This document shows positions 25,812-34,600 of a DNA stretch of 64,000 nt, piece after piece. The position numbers and the translations under genes are program-made. Position 1 is the stretch's first letter, and each line of letters opens with the position of its first letter. The notes under the pieces were generated by a model that was not told the DNA's origin, did no database searches, and saw only the letters and a list, made by a program, of their open reading frames with translations. This DNA comes from Mycoplana azooxidifex (lineage in GTDB: Bacteria; Pseudomonadota; Alphaproteobacteria; Rhizobiales; Rhizobiaceae): NCBI RefSeq assembly GCF_014196765.1, contig NZ_JACIEE010000011.1, positions 62,001 to 126,000 on the forward strand. Direction: 5' to 3'.

Positions 25812-27125
25812 CTACTTGATGTAGCCCGCACGCGTCATGTCGCGCGTCGCAGTGGCCTGTGCGGCGGTGAGCGCGTCGTCGACTGAGGACTGGCCGGCGA
25901 TGACAGCCGAGAACAACTGGCCGACCGTGGTGCCGAGAGCCTGGAATTCCGGGATCGCGACGAACTGGCCGCCCGTATAGGGCACCGGCTTGATGGTCGG
26001 CTTGGTGATGTCGGCGGCATCCATCGCAGCGAGGGTGGGTACAGCGAAGGCGGCAGCCTTCTTGTATTCCTCGTTGTTGTAGAGCGAGGTGCGCGTGCCC
26101 GGAGGAACGTTGGCCCAGCCTTCCTTGGAGGCGACGAGGTCCGTGTATTCCTTGCTGGTTGCCCAGGCGATGAACTTCTGCGCGGCCTCGGCCTTCTGCG
26201 AGCTTGCCGGGATTGCGAGGTTCCACGACCACAGCCAGTTGCCGTGGTTGGCAACGCCTTCCTTGTTCGGGAAGAGCGCGAAGCCGACCTTGTCGGCAAC
26301 CGTCGAGTCCTTCGGGTTGGAGACGAAGGAGGCAGCTACCGTGGCGTCGATCCACATGCCGCATTTGCCCTGCTGGAACAGCGTCAGGTTCTCGTTGAAG
26401 CCGTTGGAGGAGGCACCGGACGGGCCGGCATCCTTCATCAGGTCGGCATAGAACTGCAGCGAGGCCTTCCATTCCGGCTGGTCGAACTGCGGCTTCCAGC
26501 TCTCGTCGAACCAGCGGCCGCCGAACGAGTTGGTGAGCGCAGAGACGAAGGCCATGTTCTCGCCCCAGCCGGCCTTGCCGCGCAGGCAGATGCCGGCGAT
26601 GTCGGCGTTGCGGTCGGTGATCTTGCGCGCGGCCTCGCCGATGAATTCCCAGGTCGGGCTGTCCGGCATCTGCAGGCCGGCCTTCTCGAACAGGTCCTTG
26701 CGGTACATGATCATCGCCGATTCACCGTAGAACGGCGCGGCATAGAGCTTGCCGTCGACCGAGAGACCGCCGCGGATCGCCGGCAGCAGGTCGTCGATGT
26801 CATAGGCGTCGCCGAGACCGTCGAGAGGCAGCAGCCACTGCTGCTTGGCCCAGATCGGAACCTCGTAGTTGCCGATGGTGACGATGTCGTATTGGCCGCC
26901 GCTGGCGGCGATGTCCGTCGTCACGCGTTCGCGCAGGACGTTCTCTTCCAGCGTGACCCACTCGACCTGGATGTCGGGGTTGGCCTTGGTGAACTCCGAT
27001 GTCAGCCCCTGCATGCGGATCATGTCACCGTTGTTGACGGTGGCAATCGTCAGGGTCTCCGCATTCGCAAATCCGCACAGGGCTACAGCCGAGCAGGCGC
27101 CCAGCAGAAATGACTTCAAATTCAT
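25812..27125 (-). CDS. smoE: Polyol ABC transporter substrate-binding protein SmoE
   Basis: 437 residues with a clear signal peptide (MNLKSFLLGACSAVALCGFA, cleavage after ANA). The mature protein is a family 1 solute-binding protein: VEWVTLEENVLRERVTTDIAASGG, the MIMYRKDLFEKAGL segment and W-rich SWNLAIPASSQKAEAAQKFIAWA. It captures sorbitol and mannitol in the periplasm for SmoFGK. It is the first gene of the operon; an 8-bp inverted repeat 40 bp upstream is a plausible SmoC site. Confidence 0.93.
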   Translation of the reverse strand: MNLKSFLLGACSAVALCGFANAETLTIATVNNGDMIRMQGLTSEFTKANPDIQVEWVTLEENVLRERVTTDIAASGGQYDIVTIGNYEVPIWAKQQWLLPLDGLGDAYDIDDLLPAIRGGLSVDGKLYAAPFYGESAMIMYRKDLFEKAGLQMPDSPTWEFIGEAARKITDRNADIAGICLRGKAGWGENMAFVSALTNSFGGRWFDESWKPQFDQPEWKASLQFYADLMKDAGPSGASSNGFNENLTLFQQGKCGMWIDATVAASFVSNPKDSTVADKVGFALFPNKEGVANHGNWLWSWNLAIPASSQKAEAAQKFIAWATSKEYTDLVASKEGWANVPPGTRTSLYNNEEYKKAAAFAVPTLAAMDAADITKPTIKPVPYTGGQFVAIPEFQALGTTVGQLFSAVIAGQSSVDDALTAAQATATRDMTRAGYIK

Positions 27126-27165
27126 GACTTCCTCCCAGAAGGGTTATGAGCATTTGCTTCGCTCG

Positions 27166-27191
27166 TGGGCAATTACTCAACTTATTGCCCA
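27166..27191. promoter_or_regulatory. Inverted-repeat operator upstream of smoE
   Basis: Perfect 8-bp arms TGGGCAAT and ATTGCCCA are separated by 10 bp, 40 bp upstream of the smoE ATG. Spacing and position fit a SorC-family site; SmoC, encoded 1.1 kb away, is the likely ligand-responsive protein. Binding is inferred. Confidence 0.5.
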
Positions 27192-27422
27192 AAATGTCAA
27201 CGGCCATTTTACGCTGCGCCGCCGAAAGTCGTGGTCATGCGATTGATATATAGCGGTAATTCCAATCGAAAAGGGCGTTGGGGAAAAATGCCTTCCGCCC
27301 ATGAACCAGGCATCCGGCAGGCCGGACAGCACCGGAATGGCTTGATCCGCTCGTGACGGTTGGTGTACCTCAGCACAGCCGCGGCAACGACCGCGGCCAT
27401 CGGTGACGGAGCGCGATCGACC

Positions 27423-27671
27423 ATGGGCAAGGACGCACCGGGCAAGGATATGCCGGGCCAGGACACACCGGAAATGCGCGCCCTGATCAAGGCGGTCGCC
27501 GAGGGCCCGCGGCGCGACAACAGCGCCTACCACAAGGCGATTGCCGAGGCCCGGCAGGCCTTCGAGGCCGCAGAGGCAGCGCTTGGCGGCCCCGTCCGGC
27601 TCAAGACGAAGGCCAGGATGAAGGCCGACGGCGAATACGTCGTCAAATGGACCTTCAAGCGGGCGAAGTGA
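27423..27671 (+). CDS. Small hypothetical protein
   Basis: 82 residues from the ATG at 27423; GGAG lies about 10 bp upstream, and a GTG at 27360 is an alternative start. I recognise no family. An N-terminal Lys/Asp/Pro-rich stretch precedes a predicted helix (EMRALIKAVAEGPRRD to FEAAEAALGG, about residues 20-62) and a basic C-terminus ending KWTFKRAK. No membrane segment or cysteine. It interrupts the smo cluster between smoE and smoC and is convergent with the OsmC gene. Codon bias supports coding. Confidence 0.55.
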   Translation: MGKDAPGKDMPGQDTPEMRALIKAVAEGPRRDNSAYHKAIAEARQAFEAAEAALGGPVRLKTKARMKADGEYVVKWTFKRAK

Positions 27672-27702
27672 CGGCTTTTGCCGAACGCCCTGCCCCTCGG
27701 GC

Positions 27703-28134
27703 CTATCCGAGCGAGACGACGAGGCTGATCGGAACCGCCGCCAGCGCCTTCGACACCGGGCAACCCGCCTTCGCCTTGTTGGCAAGCTCCGTAAAGGTCG
27801 CCTCGTCGGCGCCCGGCACCACCCCGCGCAGGTTCAGGTCGATCGCGGTGATGGCGAAGCCGTCGGCGACCTTCTCCAGCGTGACGTCGGCCTTGGTTTC
27901 CAGGCTGTCGGCGGTCAGCCCGGCTTCGCCGAGGATCAGCGACAGCGCCATGGTGAAGCAGGCGGAATGGGCGGCACCGATCAGTTCCTCCGGGTTGCTG
28001 CCAGGAACGCCCTCGAACCGCGCGGCGAAGCCGTATGGGTAGTCCTTCAACGCGCCGCTCTGCGTGGAAATCTGGCCTTTTCCGTCCTTGAGGCCCCCAC
28101 TCCAGTGGGCCGATCCGTTCTTCTGGATTTTCAT
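27703..28134 (-). CDS. OsmC-family peroxiredoxin
   Basis: 143 residues from the ATG at 28134 (GGGAGAA upstream). It has the OsmC fold with both redox cysteines: the first in NPEELIGAAHSACFTMALS (about residue 55) and the second in KAKAGCPVSKALAAV (about residue 122). The N-terminal AHWSGGLKDGKGQIST is typical of the YhfA/OsmC subgroup. These enzymes reduce organic hydroperoxides in the cytoplasm. It lies downstream of smoC on the same strand with 127 bp between, so it may have its own promoter. Confidence 0.88.
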   Translation of the reverse strand: MKIQKNGSAHWSGGLKDGKGQISTQSGALKDYPYGFAARFEGVPGSNPEELIGAAHSACFTMALSLILGEAGLTADSLETKADVTLEKVADGFAITAIDLNLRGVVPGADEATFTELANKAKAGCPVSKALAAVPISLVVSLG

Positions 28135-28261
28135 CTGATTCTCCCTTGCCGGCCGCATCGTGCGCCGGTCCGTCGTGGTCGCACCTCGGTGGGTTCGCGC
28201 CCTATCAACTATGGCGACGGAGAGGGAGGACAAGGCGGCGCCGGGCATTTTCGCCCGCAGC

Positions 28262-29215
28262 TTACGCCGACAGCAGATACTTCGCCGTCGCCTCGTCGGT
28301 GATGAGGCCGTTGATCATCCGCCCCTTCAGTGCCGAGAGGATCGCCAGATGCTTGCGGCTTCCCTTGGCAAGCCCGATGACCGCGGCGTTATCGCGGGAG
28401 GGAAGCGGAACGGAGGCGACGCGCTCGTTGATGCTGCCGGACAGGAGCTTCCCCTCGCGGTCGAACATCCAGCCGCAGATTTCCCCCGCCGCCCCTTGCG
28501 CCATCAGTTGCGCCATTTCCTCCCGATCAAGGAAACCGTCGACGCAAAGCGGCGCGTCAGGGCCGAGTTCGCCGACGCCGACGAAGGCAACGTCGGCCTC
28601 CTGTGCCAGCTTCAGGGTCGACTGCACCAGGCTCTGCTGGTGCAGCAGGTCGCGCTCCTTGGCCGAGGAGACGAGCACCGGCAGCGGCATCGGGAAATGC
28701 CGAGCCTTGACCGCATCGGCCATGCTGAAGATGACGTTGTAGTAGGCTGCCGAACCATCCGGGCCGATGTTGCCCGTCAGCGACATGATGCGGTGCTGCG
28801 GGCATTCCATCGCCGGCAACTGGTCGATCGCCGCCTTGAGCGTGCGCCCCGTGCCTACCGCAAGCACGATCGGCTCCGGCCGCTTGAGCCAGCGTTCGAT
28901 CTCCGCCGCCCCGGCCTCGGCGATGCCGACCGTGGTCGACGTCGAAGCCGGGTCGGTCGGCACCACGTCCACATGGACGAGGGCGAATCGCTCCTTGAGG
29001 CGCTGCGCCAACTCGAGGCACTCGGCGATCGGATGATCGAGCCGGACCTTGATCAGCCGTTCGGCGACTGCGAGCGAGACGAGCCGCTGCGCCGACTGGC
29101 GCGAAATGCCCATGGCAGTGGCAATTTCGTCCTGTGTGCGACCGGCGACGTAGTAGAGCCACCCGGCCCGCGCCGCGTCGTCCAGCCTGCCGCCCGTTTC
29201 GGTTCGCCTTGCCAT
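28262..29215 (-). CDS. smoC: SorC/DeoR-type polyol regulator SmoC
   Basis: 317 residues. The N-terminal winged helix is LYYVAGRTQDEIATAMGISRQSAQRLVSLA (about 21-50); the remainder is the SorC sugar-binding domain with VLAVGTGRTLKAAIDQLP, MSLTGNIGPDGSAAYYNV and the phosphate-loop-like ICGWMFDREGKLL. In Sinorhizobium smoC controls the smo operon. Here it is separated from smoE by an OsmC gene and a small hypothetical gene. The polyol or a phosphorylated product is the likely effector. Confidence 0.88.
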   Translation of the reverse strand: MARRTETGGRLDDAARAGWLYYVAGRTQDEIATAMGISRQSAQRLVSLAVAERLIKVRLDHPIAECLELAQRLKERFALVHVDVVPTDPASTSTTVGIAEAGAAEIERWLKRPEPIVLAVGTGRTLKAAIDQLPAMECPQHRIMSLTGNIGPDGSAAYYNVIFSMADAVKARHFPMPLPVLVSSAKERDLLHQQSLVQSTLKLAQEADVAFVGVGELGPDAPLCVDGFLDREEMAQLMAQGAAGEICGWMFDREGKLLSGSINERVASVPLPSRDNAAVIGLAKGSRKHLAILSALKGRMINGLITDEATAKYLLSA

Positions 29216-29400
29216 CGCTTTCAGACCTCTAACCTGCTCGTGGGATTTGCTGCCATCATTTCCCCCGCCCTGTCAAACCCGTCTTGCAGGCTGCGGGACG
29301 AAACGGAAAACCGCCCGTTTCGGCAGGCTGAAACACAACCGCAGCGCTCAAGTTTTTCACCCTCCCAGGCCCTGGAAATCCGGTATTTCTGGCCAAAATT

Positions 29401-29437
29401 TTACCGTTTGATAAAAAAATAAACCGTGTTACCGTTT
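29401..29437 (+). promoter_or_regulatory. Direct repeats in the smoC-preT divergent region
   Basis: TTACCGTTT occurs at 29401-29409 and again at 29429-29437, three helical turns apart, in an AT-rich stretch 34-70 bp upstream of preT. The arrangement is typical of a regulator-binding region. It fits the RutR consensus only poorly, so the binding protein is unknown. Confidence 0.4.
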
Positions 29438-29471
29438 CTCCAGTCAAAAGCCCACGCAATGGGAGACAATA

Positions 29472-30833
29472 ATGGGAACGAGCATATCCGGAATCATGGG
29501 GGGCAGGCTTTCGCCCGCCGACTACGAAAAGAACTTCACCGACCTGCATCCGCCGCTGGACCGACACCAGGCCCTTGTTGCCTCCGACCGCTGCTACTTC
29601 TGCTACGACGCGCCCTGCATGACGGCCTGTCCGACCGCGATCGACATCCCGATGTTCATCCGCCAGATCTCGACCGGCAATGCTGTCGGCGCGGCCAAGA
29701 CGATCTTCGACCAGAACATCCTCGGCGGCATGTGCGCGCGCGTCTGTCCCACCGAAACGCTGTGCGAGCAGGCCTGCGTGCGCAACACCGCCGGAGACCG
29801 CCCCGTCGAAATCGGCCTCCTCCAGCGCCACGCAACCGACACGGCGATGGAACGCGACATCCAGTTCTACCAACGGCCTGAGCGCACCCACCGCCGCATC
29901 GCCGTGGTCGGCGCCGGCCCCGCCGGCCTCGCCTGCGCCCACCGTCTCGCCATGAACGGCCATGACGTCATCATCTTCGATGCGCGCGTCAAGCCGGGCG
30001 GCCTCAACGAATACGGCATCGCCACCTACAAGACGACGGACGACTTCGCCCAGCGCGAGGTGGACTACCTGCTGGCGATTGGCGGCATCGAGATCCGCAA
30101 CGGCCAGAAATTGGGCCGCGACTTCACGCTCGGCGAACTGGCGGAGAACTTCGACGCGGTCTTCCTCGGCATAGGTCTCGCCGGCGTCAATGCGCTGCGG
30201 GTCGAAGGCGAGCAGCTTTCCGGCGTCGAGGATGCGGTCGATTTCATCGCCGCCCTGCGCCAGGTGGAGGACAAGGGCGACATCGCGGTCGGCCGGCGTG
30301 TCGTCGTCATCGGCGGCGGCATGACGGCGATCGACGCCGCCGTGCAGGCGAAGCTTCTCGGCGCCGAGGAGGTCACGATCTGCTATCGCCGCGGCAAGGA
30401 AGACATGAACGCCTCGGAATTCGAGCAGGAGCTCGCGACCTCCAAGGGCGTGATGATCCGCCACTGGCTGCAGCCCAGGCGCGTCATCGGCAAGGATGGC
30501 CGCGTGGCCGGCATTGAGGTCGAATACACCGAAATGCAGGACGGCAAGCTCTCAGGCACCGGAGAGACCGGCATCCTCGCGGCCGACCAGATCTTCAAGG
30601 CGATCGGCCAGACGTTCGACCCGGCGAGCGTTCCCAACCTGCGGCTCGATGGCGGGCGCATCGCCGTCGACGCGGAAGGCAGGACCTCGATGGCCCGGGT
30701 CTGGGCCGGCGGCGATTGCGTCAAGGCCGGCGAGGACCTGACGGTCACCTCTGTGGCCCAGGGCCGCGACGCCGCCGAATCCATCAACCAGGCGCTGGCC
30801 GCTGCGGCCAATTCCGCCGTCGCCGTCGCCTGA
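29472..30833 (+). CDS. preT: Dihydropyrimidine dehydrogenase subunit PreT (PydA)
   Basis: 453 residues. The N-terminal ferredoxin-like part has CYFCYDAPCMTACPTAID and CARVCPTETLCEQAC for two iron-sulfur clusters. FAD binding follows at VVGAGPAGLACAHRLA (about residue 146) and NAD(P)H binding at VVVIGGGMTAIDAAVQA (about 278). The C-terminal VWAGGDCVKAGEDLTVTSVAQG closes the glutamate-synthase-small-subunit-like fold. With PreA it reduces uracil or thymine to the 5,6-dihydro form, the first step of reductive pyrimidine breakdown. It precedes preA by 14 bp. Confidence 0.92.
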   Translation: MGTSISGIMGGRLSPADYEKNFTDLHPPLDRHQALVASDRCYFCYDAPCMTACPTAIDIPMFIRQISTGNAVGAAKTIFDQNILGGMCARVCPTETLCEQACVRNTAGDRPVEIGLLQRHATDTAMERDIQFYQRPERTHRRIAVVGAGPAGLACAHRLAMNGHDVIIFDARVKPGGLNEYGIATYKTTDDFAQREVDYLLAIGGIEIRNGQKLGRDFTLGELAENFDAVFLGIGLAGVNALRVEGEQLSGVEDAVDFIAALRQVEDKGDIAVGRRVVVIGGGMTAIDAAVQAKLLGAEEVTICYRRGKEDMNASEFEQELATSKGVMIRHWLQPRRVIGKDGRVAGIEVEYTEMQDGKLSGTGETGILAADQIFKAIGQTFDPASVPNLRLDGGRIAVDAEGRTSMARVWAGGDCVKAGEDLTVTSVAQGRDAAESINQALAAAANSAVAVA

Positions 30834-30847
30834 AGGGAGAAATAGAC

Positions 30848-32161
30848 ATGGCTGATCTCCGCAACACCTTCGCCGGCATCAAGTCCCCGAACCCCTTCTG
30901 GCTGGCGTCTGCGCCGCCGACGGACAAGGCCTACAACGTCGAGCGCGCCTTCAAGGCGGGCTGGGGCGGCGTGGTCTGGAAGACGCTCGGCGAGGAAGGC
31001 CCGCCGGTCGTCAATGTCAACGGCCCGCGCTACGGCGCCATCTGGGGCGCAGACCGGCGGCTGCTCGGGCTGAACAACATCGAGCTCATCACCGACCGGC
31101 CGCTGCAGGTCAACCTGCAGGAGATGAAGCAGGTGAAGATGAACTGGCCGGACCGGGCGCTGATCGCCTCGATCATGGTGCCTTGCGAGGAAAATGCCTG
31201 GAAATCCATCCTGCCGCTCGTCGAGGAGACGGGCGCCGACGGCATCGAGCTCAACTTCGGCTGTCCGCACGGAATGTCCGAGCGCGGCATGGGCTCGGCG
31301 GTTGGGCAGGTGCCGGAATATATCGAAATGGTGGTGCGCTGGTGCAAGCAGTACACCCGCATGCCGGTCATCACCAAGCTGACGCCGAACATCACCGATA
31401 TCCGCAAGCCGGCGCGGGCAGCCAAGGCCGGCGGCACCGACGCGGTCTCGCTGATCAACACGATCAATTCGATCGTCTCCGTCGATCTCGACAGCTTCGC
31501 CCCCACCCCCACGGTCGGCGGCAAGGGCTCGCACGGCGGCTATTGCGGCCCGGCGGTCAAGCCGATCGCGCTCAACATGGTGGCCGAGATCGCCCGCGAT
31601 CCGGAAACCTACGGCCTGCCCATCTCCGGCATCGGCGGCATCACCACCTGGCGCGACGCCGCCGAGTTCCTGGCGCTCGGCGCCGGCAACGTGCAGGTCT
31701 GCACCGCGGCCATGACCTATGGCTTCAAGATCGTGCAGGAGATGATCACCGGCCTGTCCGACTGGATGGACGAGAAGGGCCACCGCTCGCTGGACGACAT
31801 CATCGCCCGCGCCGTGCCGAACACGACAGACTGGCAGTACCTGAACCTCAACTACGTCGCCAAGGCGCATATCGACCAGGACGCCTGCATCAAGTGCGGC
31901 CGCTGCCATATCGCATGCGAGGACACTTCGCACCAGGCGATTACCGCGCTCGTGGACGGCGTGCGCCACTTCGAGGTGCTGGAGGAGGAATGCGTCGGCT
32001 GCAATCTCTGCGTCAACGTCTGCCCGGTCGAGAACTGCATCACCATGGTGGGCCTCGAACCTGGCACGCTCGACCAGCGGACCGGCAAGCCGGTCGACCC
32101 CAACTACGCCAACTGGACCACGCATCCGAACAACCCGATGGCACGTCAGGCCGCCGAGTGA
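30848..32161 (+). CDS. preA: Dihydropyrimidine dehydrogenase subunit PreA
   Basis: 437 residues from the ATG at 30848 with AAGGGAGAAA upstream. The N-terminal FMN barrel is dihydroorotate-dehydrogenase-like: PNPFWLASAPPTD, GWGGVVWKTLG, ELNFGCPHGMSERGMG and GIGGITTWRDAAEFLALGAG. The pyrimidine-binding loop and its catalytic cysteine are in this half. The C-terminus carries two [4Fe-4S] motifs, CIKCGRCHIACED and CVGCNLCVNVCPVENC. It holds the pyrimidine-reducing site and receives electrons from PreT. Confidence 0.93.
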   Translation: MADLRNTFAGIKSPNPFWLASAPPTDKAYNVERAFKAGWGGVVWKTLGEEGPPVVNVNGPRYGAIWGADRRLLGLNNIELITDRPLQVNLQEMKQVKMNWPDRALIASIMVPCEENAWKSILPLVEETGADGIELNFGCPHGMSERGMGSAVGQVPEYIEMVVRWCKQYTRMPVITKLTPNITDIRKPARAAKAGGTDAVSLINTINSIVSVDLDSFAPTPTVGGKGSHGGYCGPAVKPIALNMVAEIARDPETYGLPISGIGGITTWRDAAEFLALGAGNVQVCTAAMTYGFKIVQEMITGLSDWMDEKGHRSLDDIIARAVPNTTDWQYLNLNYVAKAHIDQDACIKCGRCHIACEDTSHQAITALVDGVRHFEVLEEECVGCNLCVNVCPVENCITMVGLEPGTLDQRTGKPVDPNYANWTTHPNNPMARQAAE

Positions 32162-32197
32162 GCGATGGGACGCCGCCGGCACCACCGGCGGCGTCCT

Positions 32198-32848
32198 TCA
32201 CGAGGCTGCGTCGCGCACCTGCAGACCGTTGATGAAGAGCTGCTCCAGGAAGCGCGCCGCGTCCTCGAAACGCCCGTCGCCGGCTTTCTCCTGTCCAAGC
32301 ACCGCCCGGACCTGCACGTCGAAATCCGCATAGTGCTGCGTCGTCGACCAGATGGAGAAGATCAGGTGGTAGGGATCGCACCTGGCGATCTTGCCCGCCT
32401 TCGCCCAGGCGTGGATCACCGCCGCCTTCTCGTCCACCAGCGCCTTCAGCGGTCCTTTCAACTCGTCCTCGATATTGGCCGCCCCCTGCAGCACCTCGTT
32501 GGCGAACAGCCGGCTTTCGCGCGGAAAGTCGCGCGCCATCTCCAGCTTGCGGCGGATGTAGCTGCGGATTTCCGAGACCGGGTTTCCGGCGGCATCGAAC
32601 TCGCGCAGGGGATCCAGCCACGTGTCGAGCACCCGCGTGATCAGCGCCCGGTGCATCGCCTCCTTGGTGCGGAAATAGTACAGGAGGTTCGGCTTCGACA
32701 TGCCGGCCACCTCGGCGATCTGGTCGACCGTGGCGCCGCGGAAGCCGTGCAGCGAAAACACCTCCAGTGCCGCTTCGAGGATCCGCTCCTCCTTCTCCTC
32801 CTGGATGCGCGTGCGCCGTTGGGTCCTGGCTGCCCTCGGTAGAACCAT
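32198..32848 (-). CDS. RutR-like TetR-family regulator
   Basis: 216 residues. The TetR helix-turn-helix is at about 20-65 (ILEAALEVFSLHGFRGATVDQIAEVAG, MSKPNLLYYFRTKEAM). The C-terminal YcdC-type domain has LDTWLDPLREFD, KLEMARDFPRESRLFANEVLQGA and FSIWSTTQHYADFDVQ, very like RutR, which senses uracil or thymine. It is convergent with preA and divergent from the amidohydrolase gene; a RutR-like operator sits in the space between (32979-32994). It therefore probably represses the pyrimidine catabolic genes. Confidence 0.85.
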   Translation of the reverse strand: MVLPRAARTQRRTRIQEEKEERILEAALEVFSLHGFRGATVDQIAEVAGMSKPNLLYYFRTKEAMHRALITRVLDTWLDPLREFDAAGNPVSEIRSYIRRKLEMARDFPRESRLFANEVLQGAANIEDELKGPLKALVDEKAAVIHAWAKAGKIARCDPYHLIFSIWSTTQHYADFDVQVRAVLGQEKAGDGRFEDAARFLEQLFINGLQVRDAAS

Positions 32849-32978
32849 CTGCTTCCTAGCCTTCGCACGGACGGGAAAGTGCCGTCAAAATCACCAGTTT
32901 AACTGTCTGCCATTCCTGTGGGCGAGGCCCGGGGCTTTTCGCTTTTTCGACTTGAGTGCCGCAACGGAAGCTGTAATG

Positions 32979-32994
32979 TTTACCAACCGGTCAA
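32979..32994. promoter_or_regulatory. RutR-like operator
   Basis: TTTACCAACCGGTCAA matches the enterobacterial RutR consensus TTGACCA-N2-TGGTCAA at 12 of 14 defined positions. It lies between the rutR-like gene and the divergent amidohydrolase gene, 131 bp upstream of each start. Use by this regulator is inferred. Confidence 0.5.
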
Positions 32995-33124
32995 ATTATC
33001 AGCCAGTTGCAGAACAAAGGCAACTGCTGTTCGGTAGGCGCAGAAAAACGACAAACGCGCCCGGTGACCGGCGGGAACAGACAACGGCTTCCAAGAGGAG
33101 CCGAAGGAAAAGGGAGCTAGCGAA

Positions 33125-34375
33125 ATGGCCGCACCCGGCGAGAACATGCGCGTCAATGCCGACCGCCTGTGGGATAGCCTCATGGACATGGCGAAGATCG
33201 GCCCGGGCGTTGCCGGCGGCAACAACCGCCAGACGCTGACCGATGCCGACGCCGAGGGCCGCAGCCTGTTCAAGCGCTGGTGCGAGGCAGCCGGCATGAG
33301 CGTGTCCGCCGACAAGATGGGCACCATGTTCGCCACCCGCCCCGGCACCGACCCGGACGCGCTGCCGGTCTATATCGGCTCCCACCTCGACACCCAGCCG
33401 ACCGGAGGCAAGTATGACGGCGTGCTCGGCGTGCTGTCGGGCCTGGAGGTCATCCGCTCGATGAACGACCTCGGCATCAGGACGAAGCATCCCGTCGTCG
33501 TCACCAACTGGACCAACGAGGAAGGCGCCCGCTTCGCCCCCGCCATGCTGGCCTCAGGCGTCTTCGCCGGCGCGATCGATCTCGACCACGCCTATTCGCG
33601 CAAGGACCCCGACGGCAAGTCCTTCGGCGAGGAGTTGGCCCGCATCGGCTGGGTCGGCGAGGAGGAAGTCGGCGCGCGCAAGATGCACGCCTATTTCGAA
33701 TACCATATCGAGCAGGGGCCGATCCTCGAGGCCGAGGAGAAGCAGATCGGCGTCGTCACCCACTGCCAGGGCCTGTGGTGGTTGGAATTTACCCTCACCG
33801 GCCGCGAAGCGCACACCGGCTCGACGCCGATGAACCTGCGCGTCAACGCCGGCCTCGCCATGTCGCGCATCATCGAGATGGTGCAGGCGGTGGCGATGGA
33901 GGCCCAGCCGGGCGCCGTCGGCGGCGTCGGCCAGATGTTCTTCACGCCGAACTCCCGCAACGTGCTCCCCGGCAAGGTCGTCTTCACCGTCGACATCCGT
34001 TCGCCGGACCAGGCCAAGCTCGACGGCATGCGCGCAAGGATCGAAACGGAAGCCGCTAGGATCTGCGAGGCGCTCGGCGTCGGCTGTTCGGTCGAGGCGG
34101 TCGGCCATTTCGATCCGATCACCTTCGACCCGACGCTCGTGGCCTCGGTGCGCAAGGCCGCAGAAGACCTCGGCTACAGCCACATGAACATCATCTCCGG
34201 CGCCGGCCACGACGCCTGCTGGGCCGCCAAGGTGGCGCCCGCCACCATGATCATGTGCCCCTGCGTCGGCGGACTTTCGCACAACGAGGCCGAGGATATC
34301 TCCAAGGACTGGGCCAGCGCCGGCGCCGACGTGCTGTTGCGCGCCGTGATGGAGACGGCGGGGATTGTGGAGTAG
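33125..34375 (+). CDS. pydC: Zn-dependent N-carbamoyl-beta-alanine amidohydrolase
   Basis: 416 residues, an M20/hydantoinase-carbamoylase family enzyme. Metal and catalytic motifs are GSHLDTQPTGGKYDGVLGVL (about residue 86), TNWTNEEGARFAP (about 128) and YHIEQGPILE (about 195). The lid domain has LTGREAHTGSTPMNLR, and GAGHDACWAAKVAPATMIM carries the last ligand. The fold also covers allantoate and L-carbamoyl-amino-acid hydrolases; placement with preTA and dihydropyrimidinase makes N-carbamoyl-beta-alanine the likely substrate, giving beta-alanine, CO2 and ammonia. RBS GGAAAAGGGAG precedes the start. Confidence 0.85.
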   Translation: MAAPGENMRVNADRLWDSLMDMAKIGPGVAGGNNRQTLTDADAEGRSLFKRWCEAAGMSVSADKMGTMFATRPGTDPDALPVYIGSHLDTQPTGGKYDGVLGVLSGLEVIRSMNDLGIRTKHPVVVTNWTNEEGARFAPAMLASGVFAGAIDLDHAYSRKDPDGKSFGEELARIGWVGEEEVGARKMHAYFEYHIEQGPILEAEEKQIGVVTHCQGLWWLEFTLTGREAHTGSTPMNLRVNAGLAMSRIIEMVQAVAMEAQPGAVGGVGQMFFTPNSRNVLPGKVVFTVDIRSPDQAKLDGMRARIETEAARICEALGVGCSVEAVGHFDPITFDPTLVASVRKAAEDLGYSHMNIISGAGHDACWAAKVAPATMIMCPCVGGLSHNEAEDISKDWASAGADVLLRAVMETAGIVE

Positions 34376-34397
34376 CCCATGACGCCGGCGCGGAACG

Positions 34398-34593
34398 CCC
34401 CCTCATCCGGCCCTCCGGGCCACCTTCTCCCCGCTGGGGAGAAGAGGGAGGCCTTGGCGACCGCCAACGACATGCCGGCACCGACAGAGAATGCTGCATC
34501 TGCTGACGCTGGCAGGCTGAACGGGAAGGGCGCCGCGCGTTCCCTCTTCTCCCCAGCGGGGAGAAGGTGGCCCGAAGGGTCGGATGAGGGGGG
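34398..34593. repeat. Paired inverted palindromic repeat (RIME-like), locus 1
   Basis: Two roughly 52-bp copies (34398-34451 and 34542-34593) lie in opposite orientation, differing at only about two positions. Each contains the palindrome TTCTCCCC-N2-4-GGGGAGAA and a second small hairpin (GGCCC-N3-GGGCC or its variant). They resemble rhizobial intergenic mosaic elements. They fill the gap between the amidohydrolase and the DUF559 gene. Confidence 0.75.
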
Positions 34594-34600
34594 CCACGGA

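Noticed and set aside
23914-25824. A 636-codon plus-strand frame across smoG and smoF
   Set aside because: Both smo permeases are intact on the other strand; the frame is a shadow with runs of D, Q, H and R and has no start signal.
30383-32185. A 600-codon minus-strand frame across preA
   Set aside because: preA and preT are complete, conserved and in phase on the plus strand; the antisense product has no recognisable domain.
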